Below, piece after piece: positions 33,570 to 42,755 of a DNA stretch of 58,389 bases. Below the pieces are notes generated by a model, which worked only from the letters and a program-made list of their open reading frames with translations, searched no databases and was not told the DNA's origin. The translations under genes and the position numbers were made by a program. Origin of the DNA: an uncultured Flavobacteriales bacterium (GTDB taxonomy: Bacteria; Bacteroidota; Bacteroidia; Flavobacteriales_D; Crocinitomicaceae); contig CAJXCU010000008.1 of the NCBI GenBank assembly GCA_913051935.1, forward strand, positions 1 to 58,389, read 5' to 3'. Each line of letters starts with the position of its first letter. The first letter of the stretch is position 1.

Positions 33570-35585
33570 TTAAAAATGGAAAAAATAAGCTTTATTTAGT
33601 CTAATTGTTGCGCCCTCAATCCAGGCCAAGCCTATTTTTTTATTTTCGAATTTCAAAACATCTTTTTGAGAGTAGCAGATGTTGTAGCTCTTACCATCTA
33701 AGCGCATTATTAAATTTTTTTCTTTCCATGAAAAATTAAGTTTGTGAAAAGGTGAGGTAATCGTAATGATTTGATTCCTTAAATTAAGGACCTGTATCTC
33801 ACCCGGATAGCATTTATTATAGTTTGAAAGTAATTGTTGATAATTCTTAGGCAATAAATTGTCGTGTAAAAAGTATGTCGTATTGCGTATATGCAGTGCG
33901 CATGAAAATCTTTTTGTATTGAATAGAACAAGGTGTTTACTTGAAAGTTGCCGGTTGTGGTTAACTGCAATGATCACACATATGCAAAATCCAAATATGC
34001 CCGAGGTTAATCTTTGTTTTTTATTGAAAAGGCTCCAATAAACACCAGCGCAGCATATTAATAGTATGAAAAGTTCAATCTCGTGAAATATAAATCCTTG
34101 TGCGATAGAACCTGGAAGGTGTTCAATCCACTTAATAAATGTAATAAGTAAAGTGAGCGATATTGAGAGTAAAAAGGCCATTTTTTCAGCAATAAATCCA
34201 AATTGTGAAAAGATAATCATCGCCCCGCCTATACCCACAATTATCCCAGCAGCAACCACTATTCCAAGATTTGACAGTATAAAGTAATTCGGAAATTGAT
34301 GAAAATAATAGAGGCATATGGGGAATGTGAATAACTGCGCTGATGCACAAAGTGCTGTTGCATTCCAGAAGAAAGTGAGCGGCTTTTTTTTAAATCTGAC
34401 GGTACTTGAGAGGGGGCTATAGCAAAGTATAATGCCAAGCATTGCGGCATAAGATAGCTGGTATCCGATATCAAAAAGATATGCGGGATTTAATAAAAGC
34501 AATATGGTAGCTGAAAAGAGTAGAATATTTAGCTGGTTTTTAATCCCTCTAGTAAAATAACCGAAGCTGAGAATTGAGAACATAAGCACGGATCGAAGAA
34601 CACTAGGAGGAAAGTCAATGAGATACGCATAGAGCCAGATAAATACGAAAGCAAAAAGGAGGGCAGTGTTTCTCCGTATAAATCTTGAAAAGAATCTAAA
34701 AAAACCATAGATGATCCATATGAATAGACCAATATGTAATCCTGATATAGCCAGCAAATGCATTGCGCCTGCGGCACTAAACGAGTGCCTCATTTCTTGC
34801 TCTAGAGATGATTTGTCACCAAGGAATAACGCTTTAACAATTCCCAGATATTCATAAGGAATATTTTTTTTAAAACTTTTTATAATGCCATTTTTGATAG
34901 CATTTTTCATTTTAATTTTTACATCTTTTATTTGCGTATAATCTGATTCCGTGAAAAATGACATATAGTTGACGCCTTTTGATCTCCAATAATAGAAAGC
35001 ATCAAATTCACCCGGATTTCCTTTATTTTGGATTTTTTGAATTTGACTTTCAAGAAGAATGATGTCTCCGGGCCCAAGCTTGGTGCTTGTTTTTTTATCC
35101 GTATAAATTAGTAGCTTATGTTTTACAATTATTGAGTTTTGATCCTGCGGAAATATTTGTTGTATTTCCGCAATTCCTTTGTTCCATTTTTTATCTCCTT
35201 TTTCAAGTTCAACGATTTCACACTCGAGCTGATATATTTCTTTTGTAATAAATTCATTTGGTGTTTTTTGTTGTGTTTTCATGCTAAAAAAACCAAGCTG
35301 AAGAAAAAGAAAAAGAAAATAAAGGAGATATTTTACATTTCCTTTTGGTTTAGATTTTTCCAAAAATACTGCTGTAATTAAAATGCCGATGGTGAAAATT
35401 GTCCAAAGTTTGAAGCTTACTTGTGAGTAGCCTATGGCGATTCCGAGTGCCGTGGTACTGAAGATAAAGACAAATGGAGCGGATCTTACAGAAACTTCCT
35501 GATCGTGATGCTTAATGTTTTCAGATTCTATAATAGGCTTAGAGGTTGATTTAAAATATCTTGTATCTCCCAGCAAGAATCTCAA
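33570..35585 (-). CDS. comEC: ComEC/Rec2-family DNA uptake channel protein
   Basis: This 671-residue integral membrane protein has an N-terminal DUF4131-like region (about 35-190) with an OB-like segment, then the competence domain with GDKSSLEQEMRHSFSAAGAMHLLAISGLHIG, given by its key G-D-x-x-x-L and H-x-x-A-I-S-G-x-H motifs, and about ten helices. The C-terminal metallo-beta-lactamase domain of Bacillus ComEC is absent; a short beta-rich tail is there instead. It should carry single-stranded DNA across the inner membrane. The only long start option is a TTG at 35585, 35 bases inside the Mpo1-like gene; no ATG lies near. Confidence 0.88.
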   Translation of the reverse strand: MRFLLGDTRYFKSTSKPIIESENIKHHDQEVSVRSAPFVFIFSTTALGIAIGYSQVSFKLWTIFTIGILITAVFLEKSKPKGNVKYLLYFLFLFLQLGFFSMKTQQKTPNEFITKEIYQLECEIVELEKGDKKWNKGIAEIQQIFPQDQNSIIVKHKLLIYTDKKTSTKLGPGDIILLESQIQKIQNKGNPGEFDAFYYWRSKGVNYMSFFTESDYTQIKDVKIKMKNAIKNGIIKSFKKNIPYEYLGIVKALFLGDKSSLEQEMRHSFSAAGAMHLLAISGLHIGLFIWIIYGFFRFFSRFIRRNTALLFAFVFIWLYAYLIDFPPSVLRSVLMFSILSFGYFTRGIKNQLNILLFSATILLLLNPAYLFDIGYQLSYAAMLGIILCYSPLSSTVRFKKKPLTFFWNATALCASAQLFTFPICLYYFHQFPNYFILSNLGIVVAAGIIVGIGGAMIIFSQFGFIAEKMAFLLSISLTLLITFIKWIEHLPGSIAQGFIFHEIELFILLICCAGVYWSLFNKKQRLTSGIFGFCICVIIAVNHNRQLSSKHLVLFNTKRFSCALHIRNTTYFLHDNLLPKNYQQLLSNYNKCYPGEIQVLNLRNQIITITSPFHKLNFSWKEKNLIMRLDGKSYNICYSQKDVLKFENKKIGLAWIEGATIRLNKAYFFHF

Positions 35586-35856
35586 AAAACATGCGGTAAT
35601 CTCCTAATAAACTATACAATGGATATTTGAAGGTCGCAGGCTTGTTCTTTTCTACAAAGAAATGGCTGATCCAAGCCGCACCATAACCTGATAGCAGCGC
35701 GCCCAAAATAAACAAAGGATTATGTGTGTAGGCAAGTGCAATGAGAAACAGAATGGCTGCTAAAGTCCCGATGAAATGAAATAGTTTAGTCCGCGGTAGC
35801 TTGTGCTCCTCGAGATAGTAAGGATAAAATTCTTTAAAAGAGCTGAATCGTTTCAT
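35551..35856 (-). CDS. Mpo1-like / DUF962 membrane protein
   Basis: The 101-residue product contains YYLEEHKLPRTKLFHFIGT with the conserved H-x-x-G, two hydrophobic helices (about 29-62), and WISHFFVEKNKPATFKYP with H-x-x-x-E-x-N-x-P, the family pattern. Yeast Mpo1 is an iron-dependent dioxygenase acting on 2-hydroxy fatty acids; bacterial members are shorter and little studied. The last 35 bases overlap the proposed start of comEC. Confidence 0.9.
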   Translation of the reverse strand: MKRFSSFKEFYPYYLEEHKLPRTKLFHFIGTLAAILFLIALAYTHNPLFILGALLSGYGAAWISHFFVEKNKPATFKYPLYSLLGDYRMFFEILAGRYKIF

Positions 35857-35859
35857 GGT

Positions 35860-37611
35860 TTAGTGTTGCACTTGAAATTTCAGTACTTGACCATTTGTCT
35901 TAATAAAGTATATGCCTGGCTTTAGTTCGTCAATCATAATTTGGCTTGATTCGGATAACTCGCCCTCTAAACATGTCCTTCCAAAACCATCGGTAATGGT
36001 GTATTGCGCATTGTTTTCTGCACCATTTAGATATATATGGTTGCCGGCTGGGTTGGGGTAGAGTGCTAAGCTTGTCGGTTCAATATTTTGAACAGAGGCA
36101 TTAAAAGCTTGTGTTAGGGCTAGGTATGCGTTGATGCGGCCATGACCGACCTCATCGTTCCAGCTTCCATCAGCATTGATACTATCGTATACATAAGGTG
36201 CTACTTTCTCGCTTGTAATATTTAGTAGGTGTCGAACCTCGTCTGAAGTTAATGATGGATTTTCTGCAAGTAAAAGTGCTCCAATTCCTGCGGCAATAGG
36301 GCAGGCTGCACTCGTTCCGTTGAAGGTTAAAGCATAGTCGTTACCTGCGTATCCTGGAGTTCCCGAAATGTCACAGGTGGCAATTTTTACGCCCGGTGCG
36401 ACAAGGTCGAGCGTTTCACCGTAATCGCTTCCCCAATTCTCACCTGAACAGTCACCAGGGCGCTTGCGCGTATCACACATATCACTAGCACCAACGGCTA
36501 TGGTTGCGTTTAAATTGGCAGGCCACAATACGTTCGGACTATTTTCATTGCCTGCTGAGAAAAACATGGTAGTTCCTTTTCCATTTCGACCTTCTGTATG
36601 GGCCGTGCGTAGCTCCTCATTACAAATGGTTGTGTCTATGGTCAATAGGTTGATAAATTCTTCCGTGAGTCCTGCTGAGCAGCTAATGACATCAGCACCA
36701 ATAGTATTCCAGGAGTAAGCTGAGCCCGTTAGTAAGGCATTCATGTTCGTAAATGGAACAACTTGGTTATTAAGCTCGATGTAAAAGAAAATTCTAACAG
36801 GAACAAGTTTACTCTCCGGTGCAATTCCGCTGATGCCAATTTCATTGTCTTGCGCTGCGCCAATAATTCCAGCGCATGCAGTACCATGTGCATTTTCATT
36901 AAAATTCAGAAATGGATAACCGTTTGTATTGATGCTATCTGTGGCAAAAGCATCAAAGCCAGGTAAGAGTCTACCTGTAAATTCGGGATGCAGCGTGTCA
37001 ATTCCGCTATCGAGCACAGCAACAACAATGTCGGTTCCTTTTGAAATATTCCATGCATCATTGATTTGGACATCTGCTCCGGGTGTTCCGTTATATTGAA
37101 TTGGTGTTCCCGTATTCTCCAAATACCATTGACGTGGATAAAGCGGATCATTTGAGCAGTCTTGTAACGTGAAGTATTGATTGATTTGAACGGTTTTGAT
37201 AAAATTGAAGCTTTCTAGTTGTGACTTTTTTCTTCTTACTTCGTTAATTTCATTTTTATCAGTATCGATTAAGTATAGTGAACAGTTATGCTTGTTTTTA
37301 TGAAGAATACCTAATTCTCTTATTTTGCTTTCCTGTTCTTGAGATAGATTTGACTTGGTTCTAATAATCAGCTCATTGGTTTCAAAGCATATGTTGGGTC
37401 CCGCTGTTTTGGGTTCAATTGAGAACTCCCAATTTGGATTTAGTTCTATGTTTTTTTCAGAGGATAGAAGGAAGTAATTATGGCTTAGATATTGAACCGA
37501 ATACAACTTTGAATCTAGCTGTTCAGGAAAGGCTGTTCTCACAACAAGTCGTTCCTGGGCATTTAGAGTTAACAACACTAAAAAACATGAAATAAGTAAA
37601 TGATAGCGCAT
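35860..37611 (-). CDS. Secreted S8 (subtilisin-like) protease with T9SS sorting domain
   Basis: The 583-residue protein has a signal peptide (cleavage near LTLNAQ, residues 14-19), an N-terminal propeptide-like region up to about 150, and a subtilase domain. The catalytic triad is D201 in VLDSGID, H242 in AHGTACAG and S434 in NGTSAACP, with oxyanion N355 in FSAGNEN. Residues about 505-583 form a type A T9SS sorting domain: LYPNPAGNHIYLNG, then PGIYFIKT and a short tail. It should be exported through the outer membrane by the T9SS and released or attached to the cell surface, digesting external protein. Confidence 0.95.
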   Translation of the reverse strand: MRYHLLISCFLVLLTLNAQERLVVRTAFPEQLDSKLYSVQYLSHNYFLLSSEKNIELNPNWEFSIEPKTAGPNICFETNELIIRTKSNLSQEQESKIRELGILHKNKHNCSLYLIDTDKNEINEVRRKKSQLESFNFIKTVQINQYFTLQDCSNDPLYPRQWYLENTGTPIQYNGTPGADVQINDAWNISKGTDIVVAVLDSGIDTLHPEFTGRLLPGFDAFATDSINTNGYPFLNFNENAHGTACAGIIGAAQDNEIGISGIAPESKLVPVRIFFYIELNNQVVPFTNMNALLTGSAYSWNTIGADVISCSAGLTEEFINLLTIDTTICNEELRTAHTEGRNGKGTTMFFSAGNENSPNVLWPANLNATIAVGASDMCDTRKRPGDCSGENWGSDYGETLDLVAPGVKIATCDISGTPGYAGNDYALTFNGTSAACPIAAGIGALLLAENPSLTSDEVRHLLNITSEKVAPYVYDSINADGSWNDEVGHGRINAYLALTQAFNASVQNIEPTSLALYPNPAGNHIYLNGAENNAQYTITDGFGRTCLEGELSESSQIMIDELKPGIYFIKTNGQVLKFQVQH

Positions 37612-37663
37612 AGGGAAAACTACAAAATTTAATTGTATTTTTCAGTATCAAATCAAATCAACC

Positions 37664-38353
37664 ATGAGTCTTTACCTTCTTACTTTGGCGATTGCACCTG
37701 GTATTGCTATTTGTTTTTACATTTATTTCAAAGACAAATATGAGAAGGAACCTATAAGGCTTCTTGTGATAAGTTTCATTCTAGGTCTGCTCAGTGTTGT
37801 GCCAACATTGCTTTTATCCAAGCTGGGGACTTATTTTTTTGGTTTTGAACCTACGAATTCTAATCTTATTTTTTCCTTGATTTCCTGTGTCATAGGCATT
37901 GGCTTAGTAGAGGAGTTTAGCAAATTTATTTTTGTGCGTTATTATGCTTATAAGAAGGATGATTTCAACGAGCCTTTTGATGGTATTGTGTATTGTGTGA
38001 TGGTTTCTATGGGGTTTGCAACTATTGAAAACATACTATACGTTGCTTCCTCTGGTGCTTCTACGGGTTGGTTGCGTATGTTTACAGCAGTGCCAATGCA
38101 TGCTGTGTTTGCCATTGTTATGGGATATTATATGGGTATTCAGAAGAGTTTCGGCACTAGTGCTGCAGCCCTTGAAGGCTTGCTTCTAGCAGCGCTTCTA
38201 CATGGTATTTATGATTTTGTACTTATGTATCCTGGTATTCACCCCGGTCTTCAGTTCCTTGGATTTTTTGCCTGTTTATTTTACGGTTTTCGTTTTGCGC
38301 GAAAAGCAATCAGCTTACATCAGAATTCTTCTCCTTTTAAAGGGAATGTTTAG
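37664..38353 (+). CDS. PrsW-family intramembrane metalloprotease
   Basis: The 229-residue protein has about seven transmembrane helices. The putative catalytic motifs are EEFSK at 83-87 (E-E-x-x-K), the helix with HAVFAIVMGYYMG and a later HGIYDF, as in PrsW and the related CAAX-type protease superfamily. PrsW in Bacillus cleaves an anti-sigma factor at site 1. That raises the possibility that this one helps activate an ECF sigma factor, but there is no direct link to the one at the left end of this window. Confidence 0.88.
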   Translation: MSLYLLTLAIAPGIAICFYIYFKDKYEKEPIRLLVISFILGLLSVVPTLLLSKLGTYFFGFEPTNSNLIFSLISCVIGIGLVEEFSKFIFVRYYAYKKDDFNEPFDGIVYCVMVSMGFATIENILYVASSGASTGWLRMFTAVPMHAVFAIVMGYYMGIQKSFGTSAAALEGLLLAALLHGIYDFVLMYPGIHPGLQFLGFFACLFYGFRFARKAISLHQNSSPFKGNV

Positions 38354-38469
38354 TTTTAAATTGTGTTAAATAATCTATTTATTTGTTGAATATGTAGTAT
38401 TTTTAAACACTCTAATCCAAAGCATATCATTCGATATTTGAGCGATAGAAATTATTGAAGTAAAATAGT

Positions 38470-38643
38470 ATGGAAAAAAGAACACTTTACCGTTTTTTAG
38501 GTTATTTCTTAATTACCCTGGTAGTCATTATAACTGGTCGATACATCATAAAGCTGCCGATAATTATAAAAGTTTTAGCCCTTGCATTTAATGCAATAAC
38601 AATTTATTATGCATACAATTATTTAATAAAAGAAAAAGAATAA
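38470..38643 (+). CDS. Small two-helix membrane protein (57 residues)
   Basis: An ATG at 38470 opens a 57-codon frame ending in TAA at 38643: MEKRTLYRFLGYFLITL at the start, a hydrophobic segment at about 11-22, a second at about 31-53, and KEKE at the end. The positive-inside rule fits both termini in the cytoplasm. The next gene, prohibitin-like, begins one base after the TAA, so the two are probably coupled. I do not recognise a family. The tight spacing and hydrophobic pattern support a real gene. Confidence 0.65.
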   Translation: MEKRTLYRFLGYFLITLVVIITGRYIIKLPIIIKVLALAFNAITIYYAYNYLIKEKE

Positions 38644-38644
38644 A

Positions 38645-39472
38645 ATGAATTTGAAAAGCACATTGAAATCAGTTGGTCTTAGCGTTGCAGGCCTTATTAT
38701 TTTAAGCATACTATTTATGTCTTGGATGGATGTTGATCCAGGTGAGGAAGGATTTGCGTATCGCCCTTATGGAGGAGGAGTTGATGTTGAATCTAGCTAC
38801 ACTGAAGGGACCTATTTTATTCCACCGTGGAATGATATCATTACATATAACATTCTACAGCAGTCGAAATCTTATGAATCCACCGTTATGGACGTCAATG
38901 GAACGGATATCTCTGTTGAAGTAGCCGTGAATTTTTCGGTCAAAAAAGGAAATGCGGCAAAGCTTCACCTAAAGCATGGAGTTGGTTACATTCAGTTTAT
39001 TGATGACAAGGTTAAGGGAGCAATCAAAGATGTCGTAGGTAGATATACGTATCAAGAGGTTTATTCATCGAAAAGGGAAGCCTTAGAAGGCGAAATAGAG
39101 GAAATTTTAGTTGCAGATTTTAAAGGGAATTTTCTTGTTTTTCACTATGTAGAAATTTCTGATGTAAACCTACCTCAGAACATCGCTACAGAGATTACAA
39201 ATAAGGAAACTCAAAAACAAAAAAACCTCACAGCAGAGCAAAAGAAACAGGAGCAGGAGTATCTCGCTGCTGCAAAAATTGCAACAGCCAAAGGGGATTC
39301 TGCGAAAACAATTATTCGTGCAACAGCTGAGGCACAATCTATAAAAATCAAGCAGGAGCAGTTGAGAAAATCTCCACAATACATTGAGTATTTAAAGGCC
39401 CAACGATGGGATGGAAAAATGCCTCAGGTTGTCGGTTCGGGTGGCGGCTTGATCATCGATCTGAAAAAGTAA
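38645..39472 (+). CDS. Prohibitin-like SPFH (Band 7) protein
   Basis: The 275-residue protein has an N-terminal transmembrane anchor (about 9-26), then the SPFH domain, including VDPGEEGFAYRPYGGG, GTYFIPPWND and SVEVAVNFSVKKGNA. A charged helical region rich in E, Q and K follows from about 185 to 245 (LTAEQKKQEQEYLAAAK), like the coiled coil of prohibitins. These proteins form ring or cage assemblies that organise membrane domains and control membrane proteases such as FtsH. It is flanked by two tiny membrane-protein genes one and 12 bases away, a possible small membrane complex. Confidence 0.9.
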   Translation: MNLKSTLKSVGLSVAGLIILSILFMSWMDVDPGEEGFAYRPYGGGVDVESSYTEGTYFIPPWNDIITYNILQQSKSYESTVMDVNGTDISVEVAVNFSVKKGNAAKLHLKHGVGYIQFIDDKVKGAIKDVVGRYTYQEVYSSKREALEGEIEEILVADFKGNFLVFHYVEISDVNLPQNIATEITNKETQKQKNLTAEQKKQEQEYLAAAKIATAKGDSAKTIIRATAEAQSIKIKQEQLRKSPQYIEYLKAQRWDGKMPQVVGSGGGLIIDLKK

Positions 39473-39484
39473 GTCTTTCTTAAG

Positions 39485-39685
39485 TTGAAACAATTTATTA
39501 CGACCATAGGCAGAATTATGGCCGTTATATCTGGTTTTCTTTTGGTTTTGGGTTTTCAAAAACTCAGTGGACAATATTCAAGTCAGCTTGAAACATTAAA
39601 GCACATACCTTATGGACACCTCTACGTTGTTGTTATCGTTCTTGGTGTATTTATGATTATGTTGGGAAATCGCATGCATCCATGA
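39485..39685 (+). CDS. Small two-helix membrane protein (66 residues)
   Basis: This 66-residue protein starts at a TTG (MKQFITTIGRIMAV) 12 bases after the prohibitin-like gene. It has two predicted helices, about 9-25 (GRIMAVISGFLLVLGF) and 44-61 (GHLYVVVIVLGVFMIML), with a polar loop between. No family is recognised. The frame lies on the coding strand of its neighbour, and the hydrophobic pattern argues for a real protein; the non-ATG start lowers confidence. Confidence 0.55.
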   Translation: MKQFITTIGRIMAVISGFLLVLGFQKLSGQYSSQLETLKHIPYGHLYVVVIVLGVFMIMLGNRMHP

Positions 39686-39703
39686 TGATAAGGAACACAG
39701 TAT

Positions 39704-41578
39704 TCATTTTGCTGTGACCATGTTTTCGCGTATTTCTATTTTTTCTTCCTCTTGCAAATAATCTAAGTTCTTCATGACGGATTCCTCACTAAATCCTGTC
39801 TGATTCATTAGAATTGAGATTGTAGTTGGTTTGTCTACCAGCTTTAGAATCAATTTAGCTTGCTCTTTATCCTTGTTTTTTTGTCTAATACAACGGTCAC
39901 AACTGCCGCATTTTTGTGCTTCCTCACCAAAATAAGAAAGTAGTTTTTGGCTTCTGCAGTTTTCTTCATTTAAAAATTGAATCACCGAATCAATTTGTGC
40001 TTCATAATTCTTCTTTCTAAGTCCGTAAACACTTGGGTGCAGAAGGAACGTATCGTTTTGTGCTCTCGCTCTTAAAAAGGTTATTGTTGGTTCTTTTGAG
40101 GCTTTGATGAAATCACACAACCCAAAGTTATTTAGCTGTTCCAATTGCTTTTCAATGTGCGTTTTACTCAATTTAAGCATTTTTGATATTTCAATAATAT
40201 CGATACGTTTATATCTATCAAAAACTCCTGGAAGTTTACGCACAAGGTAGTTGGAAAGTTTTTTGAATGCAGGATATTGTATTTCAAAGTTATATAGCTC
40301 TGTAATGCCGACAATTAGCTTTATTTTTGAAGGGTGAAATACTGATTCTGAGAGGGCTAGATCTCCATTAAGTTCTAATATTTTAAGACCATGATAGGCG
40401 AGTAGAGGATTGGTTCCATAATTGCTAGCAAAATTTTGAATATTAATCTCAACGACTTGGTCCTTTCCATCTCCGAAGGCAATTTTAAAGTATTGGAATA
40501 AATTACGATACAACTCTGCTATTTCATTCTTTTTAGGAAATTTAGTGGTTATATTCTCTTTCAGTTTATTTTCATCTTCTAGGTTGTATAAGGCAAAGCC
40601 AATTGCTTTATCTTGATCTCTTCCTCCTCGACCAACCTCCTGAAAGTATCCTTCAATAGAATCGCTCATTTCGAAGTGGATGACATACCTAACATCGGCT
40701 TTGTCTATTCCCATACCAAATGCATTTGTAGCAATGATGACTTTTGTCTGGCCTTGCATCCACAGTTTCATAGTGGCTGACCGATCGGTATTATTCATTC
40801 CTCCATGATACATCGCACAGCTTACTCCTTCGCTAGAGAGCATCGCATTTATCTCTCGGACACTTCTTCTTGTTTGGCAGTATACGATTCCTGAGCTGTT
40901 TTGAAGACCCTTGCATAGCTCCAATACTCTGGCTTTTTTATAGTTTGAGTGAAATACACGATATGCGATATTTGACCTATGAAAGGAAGCTTTGTGAAGC
41001 CTTACATTCTTTAATCCAAGTTGGTCTATAATGTCTGTTTGTGTCTTTTCATTTGCTGTTGCAGTGAACGCAGCAAATGGAACAGAGGGTTTCAAAGCTC
41101 TTAGTGCAGCTATTCTTGTGTAAGATGGTCGAAAATCATGGCCCCACTGAGAAATACAATGTGCTTCATCGATAATGATTTGTGAGACTTGCATGGCTTT
41201 GAATCGTTCGATGAAAATTTGCGTCTCTAGTCTTTCAGGTGAAAGATATAAGAAATCGTATTTACCGAATCGAGCATTGTCAAGTGTAAGATCAATTTCT
41301 CTGTAGCTCATCCCACTATACAGTGCTGCAGCTTGTAATCCGTTTTTTAAGAGCTGATTTACCTGGTCTTGCATCAAGGATATTAAGGGAGAAATGACAA
41401 TGGTTAGTCCTTTTTTTAAGATACCCGGAACTTGGTAGCAAATTGATTTACCACCGCCTGTTGGGAGTAATGCGAATACATCATGCTCAGCACAAAGGTC
41501 ATCGATAATCGCCTTCTGGCCTGGCCTGAAATCTTCATACCCCCAATTTTTTTTAAGAATTTTCCGTGGTGAATTCAT
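39704..41578 (-). CDS. recQ: RecQ-type ATP-dependent DNA helicase
   Basis: The 624-residue superfamily 2 helicase has Walker A LLPTGGGKSICYQ (about 37-49), a DEAH box in IIDEAHCISQWGHDFRPSY, and RecQ motif VI VGRGGRDQ. The RecQ C-terminal region has a C-x-x-C-x-x-C zinc cluster (CGSCDRC, preceded by SYFGE) and a short winged-helix tail. No separate HRDC domain is evident, which is common for this shorter class. It unwinds 3' to 5' in recombination and replication-fork repair. It is separate in orientation from the neighbours. Confidence 0.93.
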   Translation of the reverse strand: MNSPRKILKKNWGYEDFRPGQKAIIDDLCAEHDVFALLPTGGGKSICYQVPGILKKGLTIVISPLISLMQDQVNQLLKNGLQAAALYSGMSYREIDLTLDNARFGKYDFLYLSPERLETQIFIERFKAMQVSQIIIDEAHCISQWGHDFRPSYTRIAALRALKPSVPFAAFTATANEKTQTDIIDQLGLKNVRLHKASFHRSNIAYRVFHSNYKKARVLELCKGLQNSSGIVYCQTRRSVREINAMLSSEGVSCAMYHGGMNNTDRSATMKLWMQGQTKVIIATNAFGMGIDKADVRYVIHFEMSDSIEGYFQEVGRGGRDQDKAIGFALYNLEDENKLKENITTKFPKKNEIAELYRNLFQYFKIAFGDGKDQVVEINIQNFASNYGTNPLLAYHGLKILELNGDLALSESVFHPSKIKLIVGITELYNFEIQYPAFKKLSNYLVRKLPGVFDRYKRIDIIEISKMLKLSKTHIEKQLEQLNNFGLCDFIKASKEPTITFLRARAQNDTFLLHPSVYGLRKKNYEAQIDSVIQFLNEENCRSQKLLSYFGEEAQKCGSCDRCIRQKNKDKEQAKLILKLVDKPTTISILMNQTGFSEESVMKNLDYLQEEEKIEIRENMVTAK

Positions 41579-41650
41579 TGATTCGATTGAGTTTTTTACT
41601 TAGGTATAATTTTTGCTAACAATTACCTTGAATAATCCGCATAATAAATG

Positions 41651-41658
41651 TATTTTTG
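41651..41658 (+). promoter_or_regulatory. Putative promoter for ilvE (-7 element)
   Basis: TATTTTTG matches TAnnTTTG, 21 bases before the ATG at 41680. CTTG at 41627-41630, 20 bases upstream, is one mismatch from the TTTG -33 consensus, so spacing and sequence agree reasonably well with a Bacteroidota housekeeping promoter. Confidence 0.5.
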
Positions 41659-41679
41659 TACCCCTTAATTCAACGATAT

Positions 41680-42750
41680 ATGTCTACAGATTTATATACA
41701 TTTCCTATAACCAAGACCTCTGAATCAAAGATAAAATATTTTGATTGGGACCATCTTGATTTCGGAAAGAATTTCTCTGACCATATGTTTCTTATGGAGT
41801 ATGACAATGGTTCATGGGGTCAGGGAGAGATTGTTCCTTTTGCAAATTTATCCATGCACCCAGCAATGTCTGCGATTCATTATGGACAGTCAATTTTCGA
41901 AGGTTTAAAGGCGAATAGGACTGTGAATAATGAGGTGGTTGTCTTTCGGCCTGATATGAATGCGAAAAGGTTCAACAAGTCGGCTAAGCGCATGTGCATG
42001 CCAACCATTCCAGAGGACTTGTTTGTTGAAGCAATCCGCCAGCTAGTAGCTCTAGACAATGAGTGGGTCACCTCTCGAGAAGGTCATTCACTTTATATTC
42101 GACCATTTATGTATGCCACAGACGAGCTTGTAGGTATTCGTCCGTCAAAAACATATAAATTTTTAATCATCACTACCCCTGTAGGACATTATTATTCCGA
42201 GCCAGTAAATGTGAAGGTGGAAAAATCATACACCCGAGCGGCATCAGGCGGAGTTGGTAGAGCAAAAGCTGCTGGTAATTATGCAGCCTCTATGTATCCT
42301 GCATTACAGGCCCAGAAAGAGGGATACCACCAATTGGTTTGGACAGATGGTGCTGAGCATAAATATATCGAGGAGTCGGGTACTATGAATATTATTTTCC
42401 AAATAGGCGACAAGCTAATCACTCCTGATGAAAACCAAGATACAATTCTAAGGGGGATTACGAAAAGAAGTGTTTTGGAGGTTGCGGAGAAATGGGGAGT
42501 GCCTGTAGAGGAACGAAAAATCGAAGTGGCTGAAATTATTGAGGCTGCAAGAAAAGGTACGTTGAAAGATGCGTTTGGCGCAGGTACTGCTGCAACCATC
42601 GCGCCCATCGCCATGATTGGTTATGACGACGAACAATATATGCTGCCTTCAATCAAAGAGCGGGCGTTGTCGAATAAAATCAAAAAATATCTGAGTGAGC
42701 TCAAAACTGGACGTATTGCCGATGAGTTTGGCTGGAACCTATATGTATAA
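41680..42750 (+). CDS. ilvE: Branched-chain amino acid aminotransferase
   Basis: The 356-residue fold-type IV PLP enzyme contains HPAMSAIHYGQSIFEGLKA, the start of the family core, RPDMNAKRFNKSAKRM, GVGRAKAAGNYAAS with the PLP lysine, and the E-x-G-T-x-N-I signature as IEESGTMNIIFQI. It is the long BCAT type found in Bacteroidota, eukaryotes and Gram-positives. It interconverts leucine, isoleucine and valine with their keto acids. The ATG at 41680 is preferred over an upstream in-frame TTG at 41656 because that TTG lies inside the promoter-like octamer. Confidence 0.96.
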   Translation: MSTDLYTFPITKTSESKIKYFDWDHLDFGKNFSDHMFLMEYDNGSWGQGEIVPFANLSMHPAMSAIHYGQSIFEGLKANRTVNNEVVVFRPDMNAKRFNKSAKRMCMPTIPEDLFVEAIRQLVALDNEWVTSREGHSLYIRPFMYATDELVGIRPSKTYKFLIITTPVGHYYSEPVNVKVEKSYTRAASGGVGRAKAAGNYAASMYPALQAQKEGYHQLVWTDGAEHKYIEESGTMNIIFQIGDKLITPDENQDTILRGITKRSVLEVAEKWGVPVEERKIEVAEIIEAARKGTLKDAFGAGTAATIAPIAMIGYDDEQYMLPSIKERALSNKIKKYLSELKTGRIADEFGWNLYV

Positions 42751-42755
42751 TCAAG

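Noticed and set aside
35139..35381. Lysine-rich 80-codon plus-strand frame
   Set aside because: It is antisense to comEC; its run of lysines only mirrors AT-rich helices of the membrane protein.
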